Source: Ardenticatenales bacterium (lineage in GTDB: Bacteria; Chloroflexota; Anaerolineae; Promineifilales; Promineifilaceae). From it: a DNA stretch of 64,000 nucleotides. The notes under the pieces were generated by a model. The model did not search any database. It saw only the letters and a program-made list of their open reading frames with translations, and was not told the origin of the DNA. Both the position numbers and the translations under genes were made by a program. The first letter of the stretch is position 1. Every line of letters starts with the position of its first letter. The stretch covers positions 61,145-125,144 of the forward strand of contig JACKBM010000012.1 in assembly GCA_020634575.1 (NCBI GenBank). The letters are read 5' to 3'. Shown piece by piece: positions 8,543 to 17,830 of the stretch.

Positions 8543-9418
8543 ATGGCAGATAACGAACACGATTCCTCTCCCAGTCAGATGCCCAGCAAGGATGCCTCCG
8601 CCTTTGTGGCGCCAACAGAGCCTTACCAGCTCGGTCCGGACTCAAAGCGCCAGCCGGGTGTGCCGCAAGGCGAGGTGAAGCCGTATCATTGGGCCAAATC
8701 GGCGATTTATCCAGAGACGGACCGGGATTACTGGGTTTATGTGCCCGCTCAGTACGATGGCTCGCTGCCGGCCTGCCTGATGGTCTTCCAGGATGGCGCC
8801 TTTTACCTGAGCGAGGATGTGCAGGCGCCGGTCGTCTTCGATAATCTGATCCACCGGGGCGAAATGCCGCTGACCATCGGCCTGTTTGTGATGCCGGGGC
8901 ACCGGGGGCCGGGGCTACCGGTGTATGGCGGCCAGGATAATCGCAGCGTGGAGTATGATTCGCTGGGTGACACCTACGCCCGTTTTTTGCTGGAGGAGTT
9001 GATCCCGGAAGTGGCCCGGGAATACAGGTTGGTGGACGATCCGGCCGGTCGCGCCATCTGCGGCCTCAGCTCGGGCGGCATCTGCGCCTTCACCGTCGCC
9101 TGGGAACGGCCCGACGCCTTCAGCAAAGTTGTCAGCCATTGCGGCAGCTTCGCCGACATCCGCGGCGGCCACAATTACCCGCCGCTCATCCGCAAAACCG
9201 AGCGCAAACCGCTACGCATCTTCCTGCAATCCGGCAGCCGCGACCTGGACGTCATCTTCGGCAACTGGCCCCTGGCCAACCAGCAAATGGCCGCCGCCCT
9301 CGCCTACCGGGAGTACGATTACCAGTTTGTCTTCGGTGAGGGCGGCCATACTCTGAAGCATGGCGGCGCCATCTTCCCGGACACGTTACGCTGGCTTTGG
9401 CGTGATTATCAGGGCTAG
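8543..9418 (+). CDS. Putative esterase (enterochelin esterase/IroE-like alpha/beta hydrolase)
   Basis: 291 residues. The nucleophile elbow GLSSGG puts the catalytic Ser at residue 176; an acid follows in SGSRDLDV, and the His lies in [10 protein letters not shown] near the C-terminus, completing a Ser-Asp-His triad. The N-terminal half ([22 protein letters not shown]) is typical of the esterase D/enterochelin esterase family, which hydrolyses ester bonds of small or siderophore-like substrates; the true substrate is unknown. No signal peptide, so it is probably cytoplasmic. ATG 8543 fits the family; an earlier ATG (8486) would be encoded by the repeat array. Confidence 0.85.
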   Translation: MADNEHDSSPSQMPSKDASAFVAPTEPYQLGPDSKRQPGVPQGEVKPYHWAKSAIYPETDRDYWVYVPAQYDGSLPACLMVFQDGAFYLSEDVQAPVVFDNLIHRGEMPLTIGLFVMPGHRGPGLPVYGGQDNRSVEYDSLGDTYARFLLEELIPEVAREYRLVDDPAGRAICGLSSGGICAFTVAWERPDAFSKVVSHCGSFADIRGGHNYPPLIRKTERKPLRIFLQSGSRDLDVIFGNWPLANQQMAAALAYREYDYQFVFGEGGHTLKHGGAIFPDTLRWLWRDYQG

Positions 9419-9449
9419 CGGCCTACCCGCCCCCTGATCTGCCCACCTC

Positions 9450-10703
9450 ATGTCACGACAGGCTCCTCTACAAAGCTTCTTAATCCTGCGCCAGCCGCAA
9501 CTGCTGCGCCTCTGGCTGAGCCGGCTGCTCTCCGCTTTTGGCGACCGTTTTTTTGATATCGCCGTTGTCTGGCTATCGGTGCAGATCGTGGGCAGCGAGG
9601 TGGGCTTTGTGCTGGCGGCTGGCTCAGTCACCCGGCTGCTGGGCGGCCTGCTCGGCGGCGTCTATGCGGACCGCTGGGACCGGCAGAAGATCCTCATCAG
9701 CGCCGATGTGCTGCGCGCGCTCAGCATCTTTTCCCTGCCGGTGGCCGCTCTGCTGGGTGAGATCACCCTCTTGCACCTGGCCATCGTCGCCGCCATTGAA
9801 GGTGGGCTGAGCAGCCTGTTTGACCCGGCCCTCCAGGCCAGCCTGCCCGTCCTGACGGACAAGATCCAGGACCTTCAAGCACTCAACGCCCTGCTCGACG
9901 TCACCCACCGGATGGCCCGCATTTTTGCGCCAGGGCTGGCCGGTCTGCTCATTGCGGTCATGCCGTTGCCCCAGTTTTTCACCCTGGATGCCGTCACCTT
10001 CCTTGTCTCGGCGCTGGCGATCTTCACGCTGGGTCGAGGTTATCGCTGGCAGCCTGAACAGGGCGACCACGCCCGCGGTTTCCGCGGCTTTGTTGGCGAC
10101 ATTAGCGGAGCGTTCCAGCTGGTTAACCAGCGTAAGCCGGTGCTCTGGTCGCTGCTGAGCTACATCCCGGGCAACATCGTTTGGGCGGGCGTCGTCATGG
10201 TTGGGCTGGCGCTGTATGCGGATAATATCGGCGCGGGGGTGCGCGGCTACAGCTTTCTCATCACCGCATACGGCACCGGCAGCGTGCTGAGCAATCTGAT
10301 CGTGGGCAGTCGCCTCGTTGAGAACCGGGCTCGCTTTCTGTTTGCCGGCGTCGTGCTGCTGGGTCTGGGCTTCCTGGTGGTCGGCAGCAGCAGTTCATTT
10401 GTGGTGGCGCTGCTGGGCATGTTCATCGCCTCGACCGGCACGCCGATGAGCGATCTGATGATGCTGTTGATGATTCAGCAGGAATTCCCGGCCAACCAGG
10501 TTGGCAAGGTGTACAGTTTGCGCCTTGTCATCTCCAGCTTTGGCTATTCGCTGGGGCTGCTGCTGGCAGCGCCGCTATTTCGCTGGTTCCCGGTGCAGCC
10601 CACCATCCTGGTTTACGCCGGCCTGCTGACAATGGTGGGGCTGGCTGGCTGGGCGACATTTCGCCGGCCACCGGCCGGTCTACCCACCCCGGAGCTACCC
10701 TGA
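9450..10703 (+). CDS. MFS transporter (MFS_3 type, EntS/MefA-like exporter)
   Basis: 417 residues with about 12 hydrophobic segments. The loop after TM2 reads GGVYADRWDRQKI, the MFS motif A variant of drug and siderophore exporters. The opening FLILRQPQLLRLWLSRLLSA is typical of the EntS/macrolide-efflux subgroup. It lies 31 bases after an enterochelin-esterase-like gene and its stop codon touches the ATG of the next gene, so these three are probably cotranscribed. A siderophore link is suggested by this pairing but not proven; a general small-molecule exporter is equally possible. Confidence 0.85.
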   Translation: MSRQAPLQSFLILRQPQLLRLWLSRLLSAFGDRFFDIAVVWLSVQIVGSEVGFVLAAGSVTRLLGGLLGGVYADRWDRQKILISADVLRALSIFSLPVAALLGEITLLHLAIVAAIEGGLSSLFDPALQASLPVLTDKIQDLQALNALLDVTHRMARIFAPGLAGLLIAVMPLPQFFTLDAVTFLVSALAIFTLGRGYRWQPEQGDHARGFRGFVGDISGAFQLVNQRKPVLWSLLSYIPGNIVWAGVVMVGLALYADNIGAGVRGYSFLITAYGTGSVLSNLIVGSRLVENRARFLFAGVVLLGLGFLVVGSSSSFVVALLGMFIASTGTPMSDLMMLLMIQQEFPANQVGKVYSLRLVISSFGYSLGLLLAAPLFRWFPVQPTILVYAGLLTMVGLAGWATFRRPPAGLPTPELP

Positions 10704-11018
10704 ATGAGACCTACCCTGGCCATCCTCTTCCAGCCCGGCCCCGGCCAATGGGGGCTGCGCGGCGATCCCCATCTCTGGCAGGAACTGGCTGACCTGGCCG
10801 CCGAGCGCCCGCTGCCCTACAGCGAAATCGAGCTCAGCGATTGGCTGCACGCCCAGTTTGCGGACCTCACCGGCCAGCCGCTCAGCAGCGAAAAACCAAT
10901 CGCCGTGGAGCGCTTTCCCCGCCGCGGCATGTCGGGCGGCCTTGTCAGCCCTGAATTCTGGCGGGAAAGAATTGTGCCGCTTCTACTACAGCGGCTGGAC
11001 GAACAATTAAAGGCTTGA
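10704..11018 (+). CDS. Conserved-looking hypothetical protein
   Basis: 104 residues starting immediately after the MFS stop codon and ending 5 bases before the next ATG, so it is part of the same operon. It is Pro/Leu-rich with several Trp and Arg residues and the segment ERFPRRGMSGGLVSPEFW; no TM helix or signal peptide. I do not recognise a family. The tight packing between two well-defined genes is the main reason to believe it is real. Confidence 0.65.
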   Translation: MRPTLAILFQPGPGQWGLRGDPHLWQELADLAAERPLPYSEIELSDWLHAQFADLTGQPLSSEKPIAVERFPRRGMSGGLVSPEFWRERIVPLLLQRLDEQLKA

Positions 11019-11023
11019 TATCT

Positions 11024-11779
11024 ATGCGAATCGCAGCGTTGTATGACATTCATGGCAATTTAGCCGCCCTGGAGGCCATTCACCAGGAATTGGCAGCTGA
11101 CCCGGTTGACCTGGTCATCGTCGGCGGTGATGTTGTGGCCGGTCCCTTCCCGCGGGAATGCCTCGCGCTTCTGCAAAACCTCTCTATTCCGTGCCGTTAC
11201 CTGCATGGCAATGCCGAATCCGATTGGCGGGCGCTGTACGAAGGCCGGCCGGTCCAGGGGCTGATGCCCAACGCCGCCAGCATGGCCGCCTGGGTTGACA
11301 GCCAGCTCACAGCAGAGCAGAAGGCATTTGTTGCCGACTGGCCTTTGACCGTGACTGTGCCGTGGGCGGACAGCCAACTCCTTTTCTGCCATGCCATACC
11401 GGCCAACGACACCTGGATCTTCACCAGCGAAACGCCGGCTAATGAGGTTGAGTCTCATTTGGCTGGTAGCTATGCGGCCGCGATTATCTGCGGCCATACC
11501 CACATGCAGTTTGACCGGCAGATTGGCACACAACGCGTCATCAATGCCGGCAGCGCCGGCGCGCCATTTGGCCGCACAGGGGCTGACTGGCTCCTGATCG
11601 ATGACGACCAGTTCATATTGAAACATACGACCTATGATTTGGCGGCCGCCGCGGCCACAGTGCGCCAGTCGGATTTCCCGGGTGCCGAACAGTTCGCGGC
11701 GGTCAACATCCTGCAACCGCCCACAAGGGAGCAGGCCTTGGCTTTCCTGGCCGAGCTGGCGGCGGGCCAGGCAGGGTAA
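11024..11779 (+). CDS. Metallophosphoesterase (YfcE/calcineurin-like)
   Basis: 251 residues. The metal-binding motifs of the calcineurin-like fold are present in order: ALYDIHGNLAAL (D-x-H variant with the first Asp replaced by Tyr-Asp spacing typical of DIHGN forms), VIVGGDVVAGP (GD), HGNAE (GNH-like), and CGHTHMQF with the final GHTH. The family hydrolyses phosphodiesters such as small nucleotides. ATG 11024 was chosen; a TTG at 11015 is less likely. Operon position between the hypothetical protein and the GH114-like lipoprotein (5 bases apart). Confidence 0.88.
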   Translation: MRIAALYDIHGNLAALEAIHQELAADPVDLVIVGGDVVAGPFPRECLALLQNLSIPCRYLHGNAESDWRALYEGRPVQGLMPNAASMAAWVDSQLTAEQKAFVADWPLTVTVPWADSQLLFCHAIPANDTWIFTSETPANEVESHLAGSYAAAIICGHTHMQFDRQIGTQRVINAGSAGAPFGRTGADWLLIDDDQFILKHTTYDLAAAAATVRQSDFPGAEQFAAVNILQPPTREQALAFLAELAAGQAG

Positions 11780-11783
11780 GCCA

Positions 11784-12668
11784 ATGAAAAGGGCCATATC
11801 TGCTATCTGGCTATGTCTCGCTCTCCTTGGCCTCCTGCTGCTGCCCGGCTGCCTGGGCGATGATGAGGATGACGAGGAATTCGAGTCCAGACCTACTCTG
11901 CCGAGCCCGGCGACAACGGCCGCATCCGGATCAGGCGTTGCCGGCGGCACTGATTGGTACCGGCCGGTCCCCGGCACCAGCTGGCAATGGCAGCTCAGCG
12001 GCGCGATCAACACCGGCTACGATGTGACCGTCTACGACATCGACCTGTTCGACACGGACGCCGCCCTGATCGCCGAACTTCAGGCAGCGGGCCGCAAAGT
12101 GATCTGCTACTTCTCAGCCGGCTCTTACGAAGAATGGCGCGACGACGCGGCGCGATTCCCGGCTGAAGCGGTTGGTGAAACACTCGACGGCTGGCCCGAC
12201 GAGCGCTGGCTGGATATCCGCGACGCCATGGTGTGGCAACTCATGCGCCAGCGGCTGGATCTGGCCCAGGCCAAAGGCTGTGACGGCGTTGAACCGGACA
12301 ATATCACCGGCTACAACAACGATACTGGCTTCGACCTGACTGCGGCTGACCAGCTCAACTTCAACCGCTTCCTGGCCGCCGAGGCCCATGCCCGCGGCCT
12401 GGCCATCGGCCTGAAAAACGACCTTGAACAGATACCGGCGCTAGTTGGCGATTTTGACTTCGCCGTTAACGAGGAATGTTTTGCCTACGACGAATGTGAG
12501 GCGATGCTGCCGTTCATCGAGCAGGGCAAGGCAGTCTTCAGCGCCGAATACGAGGATGAATTCCGCCGCAACCCGGAGCCGATTTGCACCCGGGCTCGTG
12601 AACTGGGTTTCAGCACCCTCATCCTACCGCTGGATTTGGACGATTCGTTTCGGATTGCCTGTTCCTGA
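11784..12668 (+). CDS. Endo-alpha-1,4-polygalactosaminidase-like lipoprotein (GH114)
   Basis: 294 residues. The signal peptide ends in lipobox LPGC (Cys23); an acidic stretch follows. From about residue 55 the sequence matches the TIM-barrel glycosidase group containing TM1410 and GH114: WQWQLSGAINT, YDIDLFDTD, VICYFSAGSYEEWR, WLDIRD, CDGVEPDNI (with acidic catalytic candidates) and FDFAVNEECF. GH114 enzymes cleave galactosamine-rich polysaccharides; the exact substrate here is inferred. Lipid anchoring suggests action at the cell surface, on exopolysaccharide or biofilm matrix. Its stop directly abuts the stop of the convergent YfhO gene. Confidence 0.85.
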   Translation: MKRAISAIWLCLALLGLLLLPGCLGDDEDDEEFESRPTLPSPATTAASGSGVAGGTDWYRPVPGTSWQWQLSGAINTGYDVTVYDIDLFDTDAALIAELQAAGRKVICYFSAGSYEEWRDDAARFPAEAVGETLDGWPDERWLDIRDAMVWQLMRQRLDLAQAKGCDGVEPDNITGYNNDTGFDLTAADQLNFNRFLAAEAHARGLAIGLKNDLEQIPALVGDFDFAVNEECFAYDECEAMLPFIEQGKAVFSAEYEDEFRRNPEPICTRARELGFSTLILPLDLDDSFRIACS

Positions 12669-15600
12669 TCAGTTCGCTGCCCCACTTTCCGCTTCTGTGT
12701 CTACACTTTGCCGCTCCCGGCCGTAATACCAGGCAATTAGCGCCATCACGAGGGCCAGCAACAGCACCATCACGGTGATGGTCATGCCGGCGCGCACACT
12801 GGCCGGCGCGTAAATGAAGGTGACCTCATGCGGCTGGCCCGTGGGCGACGGCGGCAGCACTACGGAACGGAAGATGCCATGTGTCAGGAAGATCGGCGCG
12901 GCGACGCCATCGACGTAAGCCTGCCAGCCGGGGAACATCGTCTCGCTGATGGTTAACAACCCGGTCGCGTTGTTTTCAACCAGCAGCGTGATCCGGTCTT
13001 GCTCATACCGGATCACCTGGCTGCTAAAAGCGGCCGGCGGCGCAGTTGCCGCCCCGATACCCACATCCAGCACCTGCGCTTCCGGCGCCAGCCGCTCCAA
13101 TGCGCTGCCCGGTTCAGCCCCTTTGACCCCAACAAGCGCATAAGCCTGACCGAATTTGTCGATGAGCGTTTCCGCGGCGCCAATGGAAGCAAGCGCGTTT
13201 CGCGCGGCTGTGGTCAGTTGCGCTGTTCCTTCGTCGTAGGTGGCAACAGCCACAATGTGACCGGCCGGTACATTGGCCAGCAAACTGGCAAAGCGGTCAC
13301 TTTCGCGGTTGCTCAGATAGGTGTCAAATGCCGCCGCGTCCAACACTGCCCCCGAAGCCGGATCAATCACCGCCACAATCAGGCCGCGCTCCTCAGGCGT
13401 CACGGTCACACCATCAACGACAATGGCGCTGTAGCCGCCCGGCCCGCCGGCCAGAACCGTGATATCCACCGGGCTGAAAACAGCCGTTTCACCTATACGA
13501 TAATTCTCCCGCGCAACCAGCTCAGGCCACAAGTCGCCGATCTGGTCGGCCACTGAACCGTCGTCGCTCATCAACGCCGGTTGGACAAAAGGGGCCACGC
13601 CGGCCTGGGTCAGCAAGCCATTGAACGTGATTGAGGTGGAGGATGGACGAATCTGAGTGCTGAAATGGGCATAAGCGGGTAACGTAGCCCGTTGCCAGAC
13701 GTTACCCTGACTGTTGCCCAGGATTAACTGCGCCCCTTCTTCTGGCGGGTCGGGATTTTCTGCGCCCGTCACAACCAGCTGGACGCTCATGAGATCACGC
13801 CGCAGGCTGTCACTCAGGTTGGGCCACTGGGTCTGGATTTCAAACCGGGTTTGCAGGTCCAGGACGTTGTAACCCGTCGCAAAAGCGGCCGGCCAGATCT
13901 GGCTGTAATTGTCCGGCAAAACAGCAGCACCGTTATCAATCCGGGCTGTGGCCGGCAGGGCAGCGAGCTCTTCGATCAACAGGTCACGTTCCTGACCCTG
14001 CCACTTCTCCAGATTGACGATCTCAAAACCATCCAGGCCCACGAGGTCCAGATTGGGCGCCGCCGCGGCATCGTGCTGGGGAGCAAAAGTGGTGATGTCG
14101 ACCGCGATGATGAGAACAGCGCTAACCATCAGCAGATTCAATGAAACCCGTTCATGTAACCTCAGCCACAGCCAGAGCATGGCAGCGCCGAGAAAGACCA
14201 GGAAGAGCATGAAGCCATTCATCTGGTGGGTCAGGGTGAGATAGCGATCATCGGCCGGTGGCTGGAAAAACAGCGATTCGTAGAAATAAAACTCATCGCC
14301 AACCGGCCGGACATGCCAGGCCAGCAGCAGATACAGCGCCGCCGCGATCACCCCCAGCAAGGCAAACAGACCCTTGCTACCACGGATGAGCTGGCCAAGC
14401 CGTTGCTTCTCAGCCGCCGCCAACGGGCGCAGCAGGCCGTCAAGCCCCAGCGCAGCCAGGACAGCCAGCGAGATATTGGCGAAGTAAAAAAGGCGGGCCG
14501 TCACACGCACAGAATTGAAGCCGGGCACATAGCGATAAAAGAAGCCCTGCAGGGACGTGAAGCCTCCCATCGACATGACCACCGCTACAGCCAGCGCTGC
14601 GGTAAAGAACCAGCGTTCCCGATGGGCTCGCTCCGGCACCAGCCAGGCCACAACGGCCAGCACCAACGTAAAGATGCCGGCATAGATGCGGAATTCAGTG
14701 CCGCTCCAGTTGAGAAACTCGGGAATGAGAAGGCTGATGAAGTTACGCGGCATCAGCGGGTATTGCACCGAAAAGGCATAGGTCGGCTCATTGCGCAGTG
14801 AGCGCCCCAATAGCTCCACCATCGGTAGGAGCGAGACCATGGCCAGCCCCAGCGCCAACACCCCGGCGACGCCAAACTGGAACGGCGCCTGAACGAGCAT
14901 GTGTTGCCACTTGGCCGGCCAGGGAGCGCGCCACCAGGCTTGCAGCTCACGACCGGCCGGTAACCATTGGAACAAAAAATAGGCAAACAGAAACAGGCTG
15001 CTGTAAAACGCCAATTGGGGATGGCCACCCATGAACACCTGGCTCAACAGGAGCCCCGCCCCCACGCTCCAAAATAGCGCCCGCCAGCGATTAGCCGTCG
15101 ACCAGGCCGCTCCCAAAAACCAGAGCACCCCCGGCACCCAAACGACGACCGACAACATGCTGTAATGGCCGCGGTGGCCAATAAAGAAACCATTAAACTC
15201 AAAGGCAATGGCCCCGACCAGCGCCGCAGCCGGTTGCAGTCTCAGGTGGCGCAGGTAGCCGTACATCAACAGCGCCCCGATAGCATAGTGAGCCACGATC
15301 AGTGCCTCAAACGCCTCATAGGGGATGTCCCGGCTCCAATAAATGGAGTCCAGAAGCAGATTGGGCAAATAGTAGACGGCCACCTGGGCATCCGCCAACA
15401 GGGGCATACCGCCCAACTGATAGGGATTCCACAGCGGTATCTGGCCGCTGGTCAGTAGCCGGTGTACATAAACCCGCGTGGGAAAGGCGCCGACGAGGAC
15501 GTCACCAGTGAAGATGACCCGGTCGTCCGGATTGACCGCCCAAAGTGCCCAGAAGGTTACGATAGGCAGCAAAATGAGGATGGTAACGGCCGCCAGATCC

Positions 15601-15686
15601 CGGGCCAAGACGGCCCAATTGACATTGGCAAGCGAATAACGGCGGGTAGCCAGCGCTGTGCGAGCCTGGGCGACGGTGGTGATCAT
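12669..15686 (-). CDS. YfhO-family large membrane protein
   Basis: 1005 residues. The N-terminal half (to about 560) holds roughly a dozen TM helices with the YfhO signatures FTGDVLVGAFPTRVYVHRLL, QIPLWNPYQLGGMPLLAD and AFEFNGFFIGHRGH; then a large extracytoplasmic domain (about 565-960) and a final TM helix (MTITVMVLLLALVMALIAWY). YfhO proteins belong to the GT-C-like membrane glycosyltransferase group and are linked to modification of cell-surface polymers. The start codon overlaps the stop of the upstream LamG-like gene (ATGA), so the two are translationally coupled. Specific sugar and acceptor are unknown. Confidence 0.88.
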   Translation of the reverse strand: MITTVAQARTALATRRYSLANVNWAVLARDLAAVTILILLPIVTFWALWAVNPDDRVIFTGDVLVGAFPTRVYVHRLLTSGQIPLWNPYQLGGMPLLADAQVAVYYLPNLLLDSIYWSRDIPYEAFEALIVAHYAIGALLMYGYLRHLRLQPAAALVGAIAFEFNGFFIGHRGHYSMLSVVVWVPGVLWFLGAAWSTANRWRALFWSVGAGLLLSQVFMGGHPQLAFYSSLFLFAYFLFQWLPAGRELQAWWRAPWPAKWQHMLVQAPFQFGVAGVLALGLAMVSLLPMVELLGRSLRNEPTYAFSVQYPLMPRNFISLLIPEFLNWSGTEFRIYAGIFTLVLAVVAWLVPERAHRERWFFTAALAVAVVMSMGGFTSLQGFFYRYVPGFNSVRVTARLFYFANISLAVLAALGLDGLLRPLAAAEKQRLGQLIRGSKGLFALLGVIAAALYLLLAWHVRPVGDEFYFYESLFFQPPADDRYLTLTHQMNGFMLFLVFLGAAMLWLWLRLHERVSLNLLMVSAVLIIAVDITTFAPQHDAAAAPNLDLVGLDGFEIVNLEKWQGQERDLLIEELAALPATARIDNGAAVLPDNYSQIWPAAFATGYNVLDLQTRFEIQTQWPNLSDSLRRDLMSVQLVVTGAENPDPPEEGAQLILGNSQGNVWQRATLPAYAHFSTQIRPSSTSITFNGLLTQAGVAPFVQPALMSDDGSVADQIGDLWPELVARENYRIGETAVFSPVDITVLAGGPGGYSAIVVDGVTVTPEERGLIVAVIDPASGAVLDAAAFDTYLSNRESDRFASLLANVPAGHIVAVATYDEGTAQLTTAARNALASIGAAETLIDKFGQAYALVGVKGAEPGSALERLAPEAQVLDVGIGAATAPPAAFSSQVIRYEQDRITLLVENNATGLLTISETMFPGWQAYVDGVAAPIFLTHGIFRSVVLPPSPTGQPHEVTFIYAPASVRAGMTITVMVLLLALVMALIAWYYGRERQSVDTEAESGAAN

Positions 15687-17593
15687 GGCTGGCCACCTCC
15701 CGCGTCGCCGCCATCAGCGTCTGGTGGCGGCGTGGCCTCGGGTGGCACAGCGCCATCTCCTTCCGGCTCGGGTGTTGTTTCACCTTCGGGTTCGGGTGTC
15801 GCGTCGCCTTCGGGAGCTGGTGTTGTTGCACCTTCACCGGCCGGTGCGGCTTCAGCGCCAATGGCCGTTGATTGGGCCAGCCCGCTCAGCCGGACATTGT
15901 CATAGGCAACCCAACTCTGGCCGTCAAACAGCCCCACGAAGCCATCGTTATAAACCAGCGGGATGTCAGTGGCGACCAGCACGCCATCCAGCAAAATGTT
16001 GTAGGTCGTCTCATACACTTCAACGGCGAGTTCATGCCAGTTGCCATCGCTGACATTGGGAATGTTGGCCCCGGCCTGGTAGACAAAAACCCCAGACGCA
16101 TCAAAGCTGCCCCATTGGAGGAAAGTGCCCCGGCCGGTAAAAGAGATCATGTGCGACAGTGCCTTATCGTCCCGCTGCTGCATATTGAACATGAGGCCGC
16201 CGCCCATGTCGCCTTCTATAAAAAGCATCTCTGTGCTAAACCGGTAGGTGCCAACCATACGCGTATTCAGCGCGGCAATACGATCCCACTCTGTCTGCTG
16301 CCGCTGCTCATATCGGCCATCAACTGCCGTCCATTCACCAGCGAAGGCTAGCCAGTCGGCCACGTTGCCATCCGCAAAATCGTAGACCCGCTCCAGGGCC
16401 ACCGCCTCGCTGCTGTTCAGACCTGAATGTTGCGAAATCAAGACATCATCAAAGGCGACATGACTTTGGCTGGCCAAAAGACCCACGTAGCCGTAGTCAT
16501 ACGTCAGGGCCAGATTCTCAGCGACAATCTCGCCGTCCAGGACGATGGTTGATTGGCCATTCTGAACATTTAACTGGAGCGTATGCCATTCGCCATCGGC
16601 CACCGAGGGAACCGGCGTCGCATCCTCAAAGACAAATTCGCCGGCTTCATTGAAGTGACCCCACTGGATGGCAGTCCCGCCCTGGGTAAAATTGAACATC
16701 TGGCTGGCGGCCTTGCTATCCGGGTACGTCATGTTGTAGTAAAAGCCGGCGCCCATTTCGCCACCCAGATACTGCACCCGGGCGCTCAGACTGTAATCGC
16801 CACCCTGGAAATTGAATACGGTGCCAAAATCGTAACCTTGCTCTTCAGTCTGATGATAGGCGCCATCGATGATTTCCCAGCTGCCGCCGAACGCCGTCCA
16901 ATCTGGTGAAAAGCCATCATCAAAGTTGTTGACAAACTGGGTATTGTCCGCCAGAACATCCCCACCGGCCTGCGGCGCAAAGCTCAGTTCTTCGACGGGG
17001 CCCTGGTCGACAGGTGCGGTATCAGGTAGCACAGACTCTGACCCTGTCGAGACAGAGTCGACAGGCGTTTCTACGAGTTCAACAGCCGCCGCGGACTCAG
17101 GCGCACCAGCGGTCTCGGGCTGAACATTTCTGGTCACCGAGGTGTATTCATAGGTGGCCGGATCAGCGACCTTACCCAACGGGATCCTGACCGTTTCTTG
17201 ATTCGCCCCATAATCAATGAGCCAGATGAGGGATTCGCCTTCAGGGAAAGTGGCAAATTCGTCGTCATAAAATAGGAGTTGGCTGCTGGCCCAGGAGCGG
17301 ACTGCGAATGCCTCGTCAGCTGGCAGCTGAGTGTAGAGGAAAATCCCGGCACCGGAGACATAGCCGCCTGAAGCATTCAGGACAAGTTCGTCGAGGGCGA
17401 TGTTCTCGGCCATGGTCTGGGCTAATTGTTGACCAGGCAGAAATGGGGCCGGCTCACTGGATTGCATCATTTTCCAGGTGATGCCACCACCGAGGAGATC
17501 AAAAAAGATGGCAATGGACGCAAAAAAGACCAGCTTCGCCCATCGCCGGCTCATGAGTTGAGCCAACGTTTCTTTAGCTTTTATACCCACCAT
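15683..17593 (-). CDS. Membrane-anchored protein with two LamG/DUF1080-like domains
   Basis: 636 residues. One TM helix near residues 20-44 (LVFFASIAIFFDLLGGGITW) and no lipobox. Two related beta-sandwich domains at about 220-380 and 400-570 start with FDDGFSPDWTAFGGSWEI and YDFADGNVADWLAFAGEWTA and share DGxWHxL and LLDGxxVAxxLxLxYxxGxVGL patterns, as in concanavalin-like sugar-binding domains. The last 60 residues are a Pro/Glu/Thr-rich tail with imperfect repeats (TPEPEGE). Coupled by an ATGA overlap to the YfhO gene. Inferred role: extracellular carbohydrate-binding partner of the YfhO enzyme. Confidence 0.75.
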   Translation of the reverse strand: MVGIKAKETLAQLMSRRWAKLVFFASIAIFFDLLGGGITWKMMQSSEPAPFLPGQQLAQTMAENIALDELVLNASGGYVSGAGIFLYTQLPADEAFAVRSWASSQLLFYDDEFATFPEGESLIWLIDYGANQETVRIPLGKVADPATYEYTSVTRNVQPETAGAPESAAAVELVETPVDSVSTGSESVLPDTAPVDQGPVEELSFAPQAGGDVLADNTQFVNNFDDGFSPDWTAFGGSWEIIDGAYHQTEEQGYDFGTVFNFQGGDYSLSARVQYLGGEMGAGFYYNMTYPDSKAASQMFNFTQGGTAIQWGHFNEAGEFVFEDATPVPSVADGEWHTLQLNVQNGQSTIVLDGEIVAENLALTYDYGYVGLLASQSHVAFDDVLISQHSGLNSSEAVALERVYDFADGNVADWLAFAGEWTAVDGRYEQRQQTEWDRIAALNTRMVGTYRFSTEMLFIEGDMGGGLMFNMQQRDDKALSHMISFTGRGTFLQWGSFDASGVFVYQAGANIPNVSDGNWHELAVEVYETTYNILLDGVLVATDIPLVYNDGFVGLFDGQSWVAYDNVRLSGLAQSTAIGAEAAPAGEGATTPAPEGDATPEPEGETTPEPEGDGAVPPEATPPPDADGGDAGGGQP

Positions 17594-17609
17594 TTTTTCA
17601 CCAATACAT

Positions 17610-17624
17610 TTACCGTTACGGTAA
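17610..17624. promoter_or_regulatory. Possible operator (perfect dyad)
   Basis: TTACCGT-T-ACGGTAA, a perfect 7-1-7 inverted repeat, lies 17 bases upstream of the LamG-like gene start at 17593. Position and symmetry suit a repressor site for the two-gene operon. The regulator is unknown. The rest of the 237-base divergent gap shows nothing else clear. Confidence 0.4.
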
Positions 17625-17830
17625 GCTCCGACGGTAGCGTAGCGATCCGGGCCGCCTGGCCCAATGAGAACGAAGTCATACGGGCCAGTAGTTCGGTACT
17701 ATCGGCCAAATCTGCTGAGCCGGGTTGCAGCCGTTCACTCAGATTATTCACGCGCTCTTCACGAAAAAAAATCGGGCCGTTTTTAGCCATTCGGGCGCCT
17801 CGAAGCCGATTTACGGGCTAGAATAGATTG

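Noticed and set aside
17426..17821. Plus-strand frame across the start of the LamG-like gene
   Set aside because: It has no ribosome-binding site or family and overlaps a clearly coding minus-strand gene and its promoter.
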